Source: Hymenobacter setariae (GTDB lineage: Bacteria > Bacteroidota > Bacteroidia > Cytophagales > Hymenobacteraceae). Taken from it: DNA of 64,000 nucleotides. The stretch covers positions 248,001-312,000 of the forward strand of contig NZ_VMRJ01000005.1 in NCBI RefSeq assembly GCF_007713685.1, written 5' to 3'. The notes under the pieces are model-generated. The model made no database searches. It had not been told where the DNA came from and worked only from the letters and a program-made list of their open reading frames with translations. The translations under genes were made by a program, and so were the position numbers. Shown one piece after another: positions 15,179 through 23,851 of this stretch (the stretch's first letter is position 1; each line of letters begins with the position of its first letter).

Positions 15179-16363
15179 ATGAGGCGTGACGTAGCCCCGA
15201 AGACGCACTACTACCGGGCCCTGACCGGCCTCCGGGCCGTGGCAGCGTACACCATCTTTTGGCATCACCTAAACCCCTTGGGGACGCGCAGCGCTGGCCG
15301 GCCAGTGCTAGAGTGGGCCAACCACTTTGTGCAGCAGTGGCACGTAGGTGTGCCCATCTTCTTTGTGCTCAGTGGGTTTCTTATTGCGCAGCGCTATGCT
15401 GCTTCGGTAGCGCCAAGCTGGACCTGGGCCAAGGCCTATTTGCAAAACCGGTTTGCCCGTATCTATCCGCTGTATTTGCTTATCACCGTGGTTACGCTGG
15501 TGGTGCAGTTCTCCGCACTTAGCGGCTACAACTCGCACATGCTGCAAGAGCTGCCGCTGAGCGGCAAGCTGCTGGCTGTAGTTGCCAATCTTACCTTGCT
15601 CAAAGCGTTGTTCTCGCGGTTTATTTTAGCCACGGGAGTAGCGGCGGCTTGGTCACTTACGGTAGAAATGCTGTTCTACATTTCTGTGCCGGTAGTTCTG
15701 CTTTTTGTTAAGCAGCGCACAAGGCGGCTAGTTGTTTATCCAGTAGCCGCCTTCGGCCTAGGCGTTCTGCTGGTAGCAGTTTGTGCCCAACTGCCGTTTT
15801 ATTCTTATGGGTTGCTTGACTCGCTACGGTTCATGCTGAACTGTACTTTTTTTGGGCGGTGCAGCGAGTTTGCATGCGGTATGGCGGTGGCCTACTACCT
15901 CAAGCAAACACCCCAAGCAAATGCCAAAGGCGGCTGGCTAACGGTAGGAGGTGGGCTCTGGATTATCCTATGCACCGTTGCCATCACCCAGGTCGAGTGG
16001 CAGCATCCGCGCGATGCAAACGGCCTGCACACCTACGCTGCTATTGCAGTCAATAATCTGCTTTTGCCGCCAGGTATTGCGCTCCTCTTGGTGGGCTTGC
16101 TGCGCGAGCAAACCTGGTTTAGGACATTACTCGAAACTAAGGTGGCGCAAGTAGCAGGCAAAAGCTCCTATGCGTTTTACTTGTTGCACGACGGGCTACT
16201 GCGAAAACTGTCTGGGCAGTTTGTGCCCAATTCCATCGTGTTGTTTATAGCGGCCATCGTGCTCTCTATCATGACTTTTTACTTGATAGAGGAGCCACTG
16301 CATCGCTACTTCTACGTGCCGACCCGCCCGCTAAAGCCTAGTGTGCTGCTCGCCAAAAAGTAA
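15179..16363 (+). CDS. acyltransferase 3 family (OafA/YrhL-like)
   Basis: An integral membrane acyltransferase of 394 residues with about ten helices. Family marks: YYRALTGLRAVAAYTIFWHH near the N-terminus with the conserved catalytic-type His, HVGVPIFFVLSGFLIAQRYA, the Arg-rich loop AYLQNRFARIYPLYLL, and SYAFYLLHDGLL with the C-terminal IEEPLHRYF. These enzymes move acetyl or similar groups from cytoplasmic donors onto sugars of O-antigen or exopolysaccharide. The ATG at 15179 is preferred to an in-frame TTG at 15161. It sits at the end of the polysaccharide region and probably decorates the polymer made by it. There is no attached SGNH domain. Confidence 0.9.
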   Translation: MRRDVAPKTHYYRALTGLRAVAAYTIFWHHLNPLGTRSAGRPVLEWANHFVQQWHVGVPIFFVLSGFLIAQRYAASVAPSWTWAKAYLQNRFARIYPLYLLITVVTLVVQFSALSGYNSHMLQELPLSGKLLAVVANLTLLKALFSRFILATGVAAAWSLTVEMLFYISVPVVLLFVKQRTRRLVVYPVAAFGLGVLLVAVCAQLPFYSYGLLDSLRFMLNCTFFGRCSEFACGMAVAYYLKQTPQANAKGGWLTVGGGLWIILCTVAITQVEWQHPRDANGLHTYAAIAVNNLLLPPGIALLLVGLLREQTWFRTLLETKVAQVAGKSSYAFYLLHDGLLRKLSGQFVPNSIVLFIAAIVLSIMTFYLIEEPLHRYFYVPTRPLKPSVLLAKK

Positions 16364-16501
16364 GCGCTAGCAAATAGGCGCAACCCACCTGCCGTGTGGC
16401 TGCTCGCTCCTACACAAATGGCAACTCTCAGCGGCTAAATAGGGTTATTACCCTAGCCCGCTGCCGGTAGCGGTGCCCCTTGCATAAGAACCTGACTAGC
16501 T

Positions 16502-16837
16502 ATGTTGCGCCGCCGCCAGGCTGCCCAAGCCGCCGCCGAAGCTACTGCCCGCGCCCAGCGCGCCGCCGACACCCACTGCGGGCTCTGCGAGCGTGCTGTG
16601 CAGCACACCACCCGCCACCACCTAGTGCCCCGCGAAGAAGGCGGCCGCTACGGCGACACCGTAGACCTGTGCCAACCTTGCCACAGTAGCGTGCACCGCT
16701 TTCTTACCAACCGCGAGCTCGCCAGGCAGTACGCCACCGTGGAGGCCCTGCGCGCCGCCGAGGAGCTGCAAGGCTACCTAAGCTGGATTCGCAAAAACAA
16801 GGTCGAGAAGATTCGCAACCGGCGGGGCAGGGGATAG
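16502..16837 (+). CDS. HNH endonuclease-like protein
   Basis: A small basic protein of 111 residues with an HNH / McrA-like zinc fold. Cysteines C26 and C29 (THCGLC) and C57 and C60 (DLCQPCHSSVH) form the structural zinc site. HH at 39-40 in TTRHHLVPRE and H65 provide the catalytic His positions. The N-terminus is an Arg/Ala-rich helix. Stand-alone HNH proteins of this size are common in Bacteroidota and their substrate is usually unknown; no restriction subunit or phage gene is adjacent, so a defence role cannot be claimed. It is followed by a strong terminator, so it is a single-gene unit. Confidence 0.82.
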   Translation: MLRRRQAAQAAAEATARAQRAADTHCGLCERAVQHTTRHHLVPREEGGRYGDTVDLCQPCHSSVHRFLTNRELARQYATVEALRAAEELQGYLSWIRKNKVEKIRNRRGRG

Positions 16838-16874
16838 TACCTGCGTGCGGCGTAGCACTAAATCGATGAGACCC

Positions 16875-16904
16875 AAGCCCAGTCATTTGTAAATGGCTGG
16901 GCTT
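16875..16904 (+). terminator. terminator after the HNH gene
   Basis: Arms 16875-16888 and 16891-16904 pair over 14 positions with one G-U pair and a tight loop, followed by a short T-containing tract. It lies 38 bases after the HNH stop. Confidence 0.75.
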
Positions 16905-17056
16905 GCGCGTTTTGGTGGGTGGTAGTTGGCCCTAGGTGCCCATTGGAAGCGCACTAAAAGAATACCCATAATTAGGTATTTTTTATATATAATAAATAAT
17001 AAATATTTGTGAATCCTAACCAACGGCACACTTGCTGCCCTAACTCTCTCCACCCT

Positions 17057-18091
17057 ATGAAAAACACGTTTACTTCCCTCTTCGCTGCCCTGCTGCTGCT
17101 CTGCACCTGCGCCGCCCAGGCCCAAACCATCCGCCGCGTCAATAACTCCGGGCTCAACGTGACAGGCGTCAACGTGTACGCCACCTTGCAAGATGCCCAC
17201 GATGCGTCCAGCTCAGGCGACATCATCTACCTGGAGCCCACCAGTATCTCCTACGGCAACCTTACCTGCGTGCGCCCGCTCACCATCATCGGCAACGGCT
17301 ATTTTCTGGACCAAAACCCTGCCTTGCAGCTCGACAAGCGCGAGGCGATTGTAGGCACCGTGTACTTTAATAACGGTAGCGCGGGGTCGCGCATCACGGG
17401 CTGTACTATCAATAGTACTATATACATCACCGCCAGTAATATTACGGTAGAGCGTAATAACCTAAACACTACCTATATCGGATACAACGGCAACACTGTC
17501 ACGGTCAGCGGCATCATCTTCCGTCAAAACTATGCTACTGGCTACCTCTACCTGTATCCTAATACCAACACGACCGTCAGCAACGTCAACATCACCAACA
17601 ATATATTTAATACGGGCAGCATCAGCACCTCAGGGCAGTTTGCACGGATGAGTAATATTCTCATCTCCAACAACGTCATTGGCACCCTGGCGGGCACCAG
17701 CGGCTACGGCATTGATGTGGATAACGCCGTTATCAAAAACAACATCATAACATACACCGGAACAAGCCCCGTCTTCACGCCTCGCAACAACGCCTACAGC
17801 TACAATATTAGCGGCAACACGGCCTTTGGCACGGCCAATGGTAACCAGCAAAACGTGACGCCCGCCAACCTATTTGTGGGTGGCACGGCCTCGACCGATG
17901 GGGCGTACCAGCTGCGCACGGGCAGCCCGGCCATCGGCACCGGCGAGAGCGGCACCGATGTGGGCGCCTTTGGCGGTGTGCTGCCCTACCGCATTGCGGG
18001 CATTCCCAACGTGCCCACGATTTACCAGTACAACCAGTCGGTGTCGGGTAATACCCTGAACGCCACCATCAGCACGCGCTCTAACAACTAA
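17057..18091 (+). CDS. exported right-handed beta-helix protein
   Basis: A secreted protein of 344 residues. The ATG at 17057 opens a clear signal peptide (MKNTFTSLFAALLLLCTCAA, cleavage near AQAQ); the frame stays open further upstream, but that start would bury the signal. The mature part is a parallel beta-helix: repeated short Asn/Thr/Ile strands (ITGCTINSTIYITASNITVE, VSNVNITNNIFNTGSI, ISNNVIGTLAGTSGYG). Such folds are found in pectate-lyase-like enzymes and in surface adhesins. No catalytic set is evident, so adhesion or a structural role is as likely as lyase activity. The C-terminus ends near GTDVGAFGG and lacks a T9SS tail. A very AT-rich stretch at 16970-17008 precedes it. Confidence 0.8.
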   Translation: MKNTFTSLFAALLLLCTCAAQAQTIRRVNNSGLNVTGVNVYATLQDAHDASSSGDIIYLEPTSISYGNLTCVRPLTIIGNGYFLDQNPALQLDKREAIVGTVYFNNGSAGSRITGCTINSTIYITASNITVERNNLNTTYIGYNGNTVTVSGIIFRQNYATGYLYLYPNTNTTVSNVNITNNIFNTGSISTSGQFARMSNILISNNVIGTLAGTSGYGIDVDNAVIKNNIITYTGTSPVFTPRNNAYSYNISGNTAFGTANGNQQNVTPANLFVGGTASTDGAYQLRTGSPAIGTGESGTDVGAFGGVLPYRIAGIPNVPTIYQYNQSVSGNTLNATISTRSNN

Positions 18092-18099
18092 ACATGACG

Positions 18100-18120
18100 A
18101 CGCCCTTGACGGGGTGTTTT
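18100..18120 (+). terminator. weak terminator or attenuator hairpin
   Basis: A 6-bp stem (18100-18105 with 18112-18117, one G-U pair) followed by a T run. It lies between the beta-helix gene and the giant exported protein and could reduce read-through into the latter. Confidence 0.4.
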
Positions 18121-18133
18121 TCCACGTCTGTTT

Positions 18134-21100
18134 ATGGACTTGCTGCGCTTGATACGGCACACTGGGCTAGGCCTGGTGCTGCTGGCGGCGGTGGTGGGAG
18201 CTGTTGCGCCCCTGCACGCCCAAACCCCTCCCAGCTTCGACCGGGTGGAATACTACTTCGACACTGACCCCGGCCTCGGCCAGGGCACGGCCGTGGCGCT
18301 GCCGGCCACGCCGGCCACTACGCTCACCAACCTGCCTTTCACGGTGAGCCTCGCGCCGCTGTCGGCGGGCTTTCATACGCTGTTTGTGCGCTCGCGGGCG
18401 GGCACCAACAAATGGAGCCAAACCTATCGCCAGATACTGTACAAAGAGCCAGTAACGAGCACGACCCCGGTGCCGGCGCTGGCCGGGGCCGAATACTTTG
18501 TGGATGCCGACCCCGGCTACGGGGCAGGCAAGGCGGTGGCCATGGCGGGCGGCGGCACCAATGCGGCGGGCGTAGCTTTTACGGTGAGCCTGACTGGCGT
18601 TGCGCCGGGCTTTCACGCGCTGAGCGTGCGCTCGAAGGATGCTCAGGGTAGATGGAGCCAGACGTACCGCCAGATATTTTACGTAGAGCCGCCCACCACC
18701 ACCGCGCCGCCCGCCAACTTGGCGGCCATAGAGTACTTTGTAGATACCGACCCTGGCTATGGCAAAGGCAGCAGCGCGCCCATCACGGGGGGCAGCACCA
18801 ATGCCACGGGTGCGAGCTTTACGGTAGGCCTAGGTACCTTGCCGATAGGTTTTCACACGTTGTTCTACCGCGTGAAAGACGCGGCGGGCAAGTGGAGCCA
18901 AACCCAGGACCGGCTGTTTTATGTTGACGACCCCAGCGTGGCCAACGTGCCCACTCTCAACAAGGCGGAGTATTTCTTTGACACCGACCCCGGCTACGGG
19001 CTGGGGGTGAATGTGCCCATTGCCACGCCCAGCACCAACCTCACCAACCTCAACCTGCTGGCCGATGCCAGCGCCCTGGCCGAGGGCCAGCACCGGCTGT
19101 TTGTGCGAGTGCGCGACGCCAATGGCCGCTGGAGCCAGGTGCTGAGCCGACCTTTTGCCAAGCGCGGCTGCAGCAACTCGCCCAACTACGCCGCCAACCA
19201 GCCTGCTGCCAGCTACACTGGCAACGGCATTTCGCAGGCGGCCAGCGAGCAGCTGTTCAATGGGTCGGCCGTGACGGCCAACTCGGCGTCGTTCTTCAGC
19301 AACTACTACACGCAGGTGGACCTAGGTGCTACGTTGCGCACCATTTCGGAAGTGCAGCTGAGCTTGCGCAACCCTAACGGCACAGCTGTCAACTACGTGC
19401 TGACGGTGGAAGCGTCGGGCAACCTGAGCACGTGGAGTGCCATTGATACCTACTCGGCCACCTTGCCCGCCAACCAGGCCACGCCCACCAGCATTGTGCG
19501 CACCCTGGCTACACCGCAGGCCAACGTGCGTGGCCTACGCCTGCGCTTGACCTTGCCTAGCTTGGCGCAGGGCATTCAGGTGACTAGCGCCGGGGCGTAT
19601 TTCTTTACCAGTACCTGTCCGGTGCCGGTTGTTACCAATTTTACGCCGGCGGGAGGACCGGGCGGCACGGTAGTGACCATCACGGGTACCAACCTCGACG
19701 GGGCCACGGCCGTGACGTTTAACGGCACGCCGGCCGGGCCGATTACCAACAACACTAGCACCAGCCTCACGGTGGCGGCCCCGGCCGGGGGCACCGACGG
19801 GCAAATTTGCGTGACTACCACGGGCGGCACAGCCTGCTCGGGGGCTAGCTACCTCTACCCGGCAGCTATTGCTACGGGCACGGTGTCGCCGGCCACGTTC
19901 TGTGCCGGCACAAGTATCTCGGTGCCATTCAGCACTAATACTGCTCGTTTTAGCGCGGGCAACGCGTATAATTTCCAGCTTTCGGATGCTAATGGCGTGT
20001 TCGCGGCCAATGCACCGCTGCTAGGTACTGCGGCCAACATCACGGCCAGCGGTGGCACCGTAACGGGCACCATTCCGCTGAATACCCCGGCCGGCACCGG
20101 CTACCAGGTGCGCGTGGTGGCCTCCAGCCCCAGCGTGACGGGCGCTCCCAATAGCGCGGACCTCAGCATCAATACTGCGCCCGTGAGCCAGGCTACTGGG
20201 CCGACCACAGTGGCCAACGGGGCGCCCATTGCCCTTGCGGTATCGCCCACTTACCCAGGCGCTACCTATGCCTGGTATTCGTCGCGCACGGGCTATTTAT
20301 CGGCCCAGCAAAACCTCACTACTAGCACCACCACGCCCGGCGTGACGCGCTACACCGTGAACGTGACCCTAGGGAGCTGCACCTACAGCAGCTACGTCGA
20401 TGTGGCGGTACAAACCTCTACCGACCCCATTCTGGCGCTGAACACCTTTAGCGGGCCGCTGTGCCTGGGCAGCTCGCGTACCCTAGTATTTACCGTGACG
20501 GGCAACTCCTTCCCGAGCGGCAACGTGCTCACGGCCCAGCTTTCGGATGCCAATGGCTCGTTTGCCACACCGATTAGCCTCGGCACGCAGGCGTATAGCG
20601 GGCTCACTGCTGGCAGCGGCTTCAGCGTTACTATTCCGGCGGGCACGGCGCCGGGCAGTGGCTACCGCATTCGGCTGGTAAGCTCCACGCCAGCGTTGGT
20701 CAGCAACGACAATGGCAGCAACTTGACCTTGAATGCTCCGCCCACCGTCACGGCTACTAGCAACTCGCCAGTGGCGCAGTCGGGTACCATCGTGCTAAAC
20801 GGGGGACCGGCCGTAGCCGGCAACTCCTACGTGTGGGTGGCGGCGTACACCAATGGCGGCAGCTCCGTTGTGGGCACCACCCAAAACCTGACGTTGACCA
20901 ATGCCCAGCCCAACCAGTCGGGTACCTACACCCTCACCATTACCAATGCAGCCGGCTGCACCGCCACCGCCTCAACCAACGTAGCGGTAACGCCGGCCGC
21001 CCCCGTTACGACCATAGCCCTAGGTGCCCTGAGTGGGCCGCTGTGCGTGGGCCAAGGCTACACCTTGAGCTACACAGCCGCCGGGCCGAGCTTTGGCGCG

Positions 21101-23728
21101 GGCAATACGCTCACGGCGCAGCTCTCCGATGCCAACGGCTCGTTTGCCTCGCCCACCAGCATTGGTGCGGTGAGCACGACGGCTGCCGCGGGCACCCTAG
21201 GTATTAGTATTCCGACCTCGGCGGCGAGTGGTGCGGGCTACCGCATCCGGCTCGTTAGCTCTAGTCCGGTGGCTGTCAGCAATGACAATGGCAGTAGCTT
21301 GACTATTACCAACCTTGGTGCGGCCTCGGCGGGCAGCAACTCGCCGGTGGCGGTGGGCTCGCCGCTCACACTCACGGCCACCGGCATCAGCGGCGCCACC
21401 TATACCTGGACCGGCCCCAACGGCTATGCCGCTACCGGCCCCAACCAAACTATCGGCAGCGCCACAACGGCCAATGCGGGCACCTATTCGGTAACAATAG
21501 CCCTAAACGGCTGCTCGACCACCGTGAGCGTGCTAGTGGAAGTAAATGCCGCGCCAGTAGCGGCCAGCATCCAGACGGGCACCGTGGCTGGGGGCTACTG
21601 CGCCGGCACGGCCCTAAACGTGACCTTCACGGCCAATGGCTTTGCGGCGGGCAATGTGTTCACAGTACAGCTATCGGCGGCGGGCGGCAGCTTCGCCAAT
21701 CCCGTGAGCCTAGGTACGCTCAGCGGCACTAGCGCGGGCACTATTGCGGCCGTTATTCCGGCTGGCACGGCGCCGGGCACCGGCTACCGCATTCGGGTAG
21801 TGGGCAGCCAGCCCGCCACCGTGGGCACCGACAACGGCGTGAATATCATCATCGGCGCGGCCAATATTTACACCTGGACGGGAGCCGTGAGCACCAACTG
21901 GAACACCGCCGCCAACTGGAGCTGCGGCACCGTGCCCTCGGCTACCTCCGATGTGGTAATTCCGGCCGGCCTAGGCACTTACCCACTAACCAGCCTGGGC
22001 AGCACGGCCCACGACCTTACTATTGCCAGCGGCGCGTCGCTGACCCTAGGTGCGCAGTTTGTGCTCACCGGCAACCTCACGGCCAATGGCACCCTGGCGC
22101 CCGGCAGCAGCGCCCTGGTATGCGGTGGCAGTGCCGCCCAAACACTGGGAGGCACCAGCGCGCTGCGGCTGTATGATTTGACAATCAACAACACTGCCGG
22201 GGTCACACTGACCAGTCCGCTGGGCGTGCGGCACGTGCTCACGCTCCCGGCCGGCAACCTAGCTTCGGGCGGCAACCTCACGCTGCTTTCCGATGCTAGC
22301 GGCACGGCTATGGTGGTGAACCCCGCTGGGGGCGGCGTGGTCACGGGCCGCGCCACCATGGAGCGCTTTATTACGGGCGCGACTACCACGGGCTACCGGC
22401 ACTATTCGTCGCCCATGCAGACGGGCACGGCCACGGTGCAGGAATTTGCCGACGACGTGCCGGACTTCAATGTAAACCCGGATTTTAATACCCAGGGTAA
22501 CGGCGTATGGCCTTATCCTACGCTGTTTCAGTACAATGAAAAGCGTCTGACAACCGCGGCTCCTACCTTCGACCAAGGCTGGATGGTGCCCGCTGCCACC
22601 GACAACCTGACGCCCGGCCGGGGCTACTCGGCCCAAACTACCCCTAGCACGGTGGTGGACATCAGCGGCACGCTGGCTAGCACCGACGTAAGCTACTCGC
22701 TCACGCGCGGCCCGCTAGCTGAGGCCGGCTGGAACCTGCTGGGCAACCCTTTCCCGTCGCCGCTCGACTGGGACCTCGTGCCCATGACCGACGACATCGA
22801 CCGAGCGCTGTACGTGTACGTGCCCTCGGGCCCCTACACTGGCACCTACCGCAGCTACGTAAACGGTGTGGGCCAAAATGGCGGTAGCAAGGATATCGCC
22901 GCCATGCAGGGCTTCTTCATCAGGGCCACCAGTGCTATGGCCACCTTGAAGCTGCCAGCCGCTGCCCGCAGCCAAGGGTATAGCAACCCCATCTTTGGCC
23001 GCACGGCAGCCGTGGCAGTGGCTACCCGCCCGCTCGTTCGCCTGCGAGTACAGAGCGCGGCTGGTCTGGCCGATGAAGCCGTGGTGTACGCTGAGCCCGC
23101 CGCCACGGCCGCCTTTGACCCGGCCCACGATGCCTATAAGGTGCAGCTCAATGTCAATGGCGTGCCATCGCTTTGGAGCGCGGCTGGCACCGATAAGCTG
23201 GCCATTAACGCCCTGCCCAGCCTGGCCGCCGTGCCTAGCCTGCCGCTCGGGGTGCGCGTGAGCCACAGCGGCGCCCACACCCTGCAAGCCGCCGAGCTGC
23301 TAAACCTGCCCGCCGGCATGCAGGTGTGGCTCGAAGACCGGGAGCTAGGCACGCGCCACAACCTGAGTTTGACGCCGACCTATTCTTTCTCGATGAGTGT
23401 CAGCTATACCGGCCAACGCTTCTACCTGTGGTTCGAAACCAATGGGGTGCTCAGCCTGGCGCCCGGCGCGCTGCAAGCGGCCACGCACCTCTACCCAAAT
23501 CCTGCTACCAGCAGCACTACGCTGGAAATAAGCGGACTAAGCGGCGCTGGAAGCGTGCAGGTAGAGCTTATAAACACACTCGGCCAAGTGGTGCTGAAGC
23601 GCAGCGCGCAGCCTCGCGCCGGCATTCTGCGCGAGCAGTTCGACCTCACTGGTCTAGCAGCCGGCATGTACTCAGTACTCGTGTTCACGCCGCAGGGTAC
23701 GGTAGTCAAGCGCCTGACGCGCGAGTAG
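18134..23728 (+). CDS. giant exported repeat protein with T9SS sorting tail
   Basis: A secreted or surface protein of 1864 residues. Signal peptide: residues 1-30 (ends PLHAQ). Then four tandem repeats of about 80 residues (from about 34, 115, 195, 274), each with EYFVDTDPGYG, a GFHTLFVR-like strand and KWSQTYRQ. A discoidin-like region follows (360-490), then an IPT/TIG domain (about 496-575, FTPAGGPGGTVVTITGTNLD). From about 575 to 1240 four copies of a second module (FCAGTS..., GNxLTAQLSDANGSF, GTGYRIRVVSS) alternate with Ig-like domains. Residues 1240-1780 contain a TWTGAVSTNWNTAANW module and beta-rich segments. The last 80 residues (YPNPATSSTTLEISGLSGAG to VVKRLTRE) are a type A T9SS sorting domain. 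Likely an adhesin or matrix protein. Confidence 0.92.
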   Translation: MDLLRLIRHTGLGLVLLAAVVGAVAPLHAQTPPSFDRVEYYFDTDPGLGQGTAVALPATPATTLTNLPFTVSLAPLSAGFHTLFVRSRAGTNKWSQTYRQILYKEPVTSTTPVPALAGAEYFVDADPGYGAGKAVAMAGGGTNAAGVAFTVSLTGVAPGFHALSVRSKDAQGRWSQTYRQIFYVEPPTTTAPPANLAAIEYFVDTDPGYGKGSSAPITGGSTNATGASFTVGLGTLPIGFHTLFYRVKDAAGKWSQTQDRLFYVDDPSVANVPTLNKAEYFFDTDPGYGLGVNVPIATPSTNLTNLNLLADASALAEGQHRLFVRVRDANGRWSQVLSRPFAKRGCSNSPNYAANQPAASYTGNGISQAASEQLFNGSAVTANSASFFSNYYTQVDLGATLRTISEVQLSLRNPNGTAVNYVLTVEASGNLSTWSAIDTYSATLPANQATPTSIVRTLATPQANVRGLRLRLTLPSLAQGIQVTSAGAYFFTSTCPVPVVTNFTPAGGPGGTVVTITGTNLDGATAVTFNGTPAGPITNNTSTSLTVAAPAGGTDGQICVTTTGGTACSGASYLYPAAIATGTVSPATFCAGTSISVPFSTNTARFSAGNAYNFQLSDANGVFAANAPLLGTAANITASGGTVTGTIPLNTPAGTGYQVRVVASSPSVTGAPNSADLSINTAPVSQATGPTTVANGAPIALAVSPTYPGATYAWYSSRTGYLSAQQNLTTSTTTPGVTRYTVNVTLGSCTYSSYVDVAVQTSTDPILALNTFSGPLCLGSSRTLVFTVTGNSFPSGNVLTAQLSDANGSFATPISLGTQAYSGLTAGSGFSVTIPAGTAPGSGYRIRLVSSTPALVSNDNGSNLTLNAPPTVTATSNSPVAQSGTIVLNGGPAVAGNSYVWVAAYTNGGSSVVGTTQNLTLTNAQPNQSGTYTLTITNAAGCTATASTNVAVTPAAPVTTIALGALSGPLCVGQGYTLSYTAAGPSFGAGNTLTAQLSDANGSFASPTSIGAVSTTAAAGTLGISIPTSAASGAGYRIRLVSSSPVAVSNDNGSSLTITNLGAASAGSNSPVAVGSPLTLTATGISGATYTWTGPNGYAATGPNQTIGSATTANAGTYSVTIALNGCSTTVSVLVEVNAAPVAASIQTGTVAGGYCAGTALNVTFTANGFAAGNVFTVQLSAAGGSFANPVSLGTLSGTSAGTIAAVIPAGTAPGTGYRIRVVGSQPATVGTDNGVNIIIGAANIYTWTGAVSTNWNTAANWSCGTVPSATSDVVIPAGLGTYPLTSLGSTAHDLTIASGASLTLGAQFVLTGNLTANGTLAPGSSALVCGGSAAQTLGGTSALRLYDLTINNTAGVTLTSPLGVRHVLTLPAGNLASGGNLTLLSDASGTAMVVNPAGGGVVTGRATMERFITGATTTGYRHYSSPMQTGTATVQEFADDVPDFNVNPDFNTQGNGVWPYPTLFQYNEKRLTTAAPTFDQGWMVPAATDNLTPGRGYSAQTTPSTVVDISGTLASTDVSYSLTRGPLAEAGWNLLGNPFPSPLDWDLVPMTDDIDRALYVYVPSGPYTGTYRSYVNGVGQNGGSKDIAAMQGFFIRATSAMATLKLPAAARSQGYSNPIFGRTAAVAVATRPLVRLRVQSAAGLADEAVVYAEPAATAAFDPAHDAYKVQLNVNGVPSLWSAAGTDKLAINALPSLAAVPSLPLGVRVSHSGAHTLQAAELLNLPAGMQVWLEDRELGTRHNLSLTPTYSFSMSVSYTGQRFYLWFETNGVLSLAPGALQAATHLYPNPATSSTTLEISGLSGAGSVQVELINTLGQVVLKRSAQPRAGILREQFDLTGLAAGMYSVLVFTPQGTVVKRLTRE

Positions 23729-23735
23729 CTAGCCG

Positions 23736-23760
23736 GTCAGGCTGAGCACAGCGAAGCAGG
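23736..23760 (+). repeat. half copy of an intergenic palindromic repeat
   Basis: A 25-base stretch resembling one arm of the element at 46633-46729 (shared GTCA, CAGCGAAGCA). The second arm is missing, so this looks like a decayed copy. Confidence 0.4.
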
Positions 23761-23771
23761 ACAAAACGTGA

Positions 23772-23833
23772 AAAGGCGGCTGTCTGCCCTGGCTTTCTCC
23801 TAGTGGAGCAGTCGAGGCCGGGCAGCCGCCTTT
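23772..23833 (+). terminator. terminator after the giant protein gene
   Basis: Arms 23772-23782 and 23823-23833 pair perfectly over 11 bp. The 40-base loop contains a smaller hairpin. A T-rich stretch follows. It separates the T9SS cargo from the next gene. Confidence 0.6.
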
Positions 23834-23851
23834 GCGTGTTTTCTTTGGTGT

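Noticed and set aside
16502..16837. HNH protein as part of a defence island
   Set aside because: No restriction, toxin, helicase or phage gene lies next to it, and it has its own terminator; a stand-alone HNH gene is not evidence of a system.
16964..17010. Very AT-rich stretch as a horizontal-transfer boundary
   Set aside because: It is only about 45 bases, directly upstream of an exported protein gene, and is better explained as a promoter region.
22715..23287. Open frame of 190 codons on the minus strand
   Set aside because: Lies fully inside the T9SS cargo gene, low-complexity and without any family likeness.
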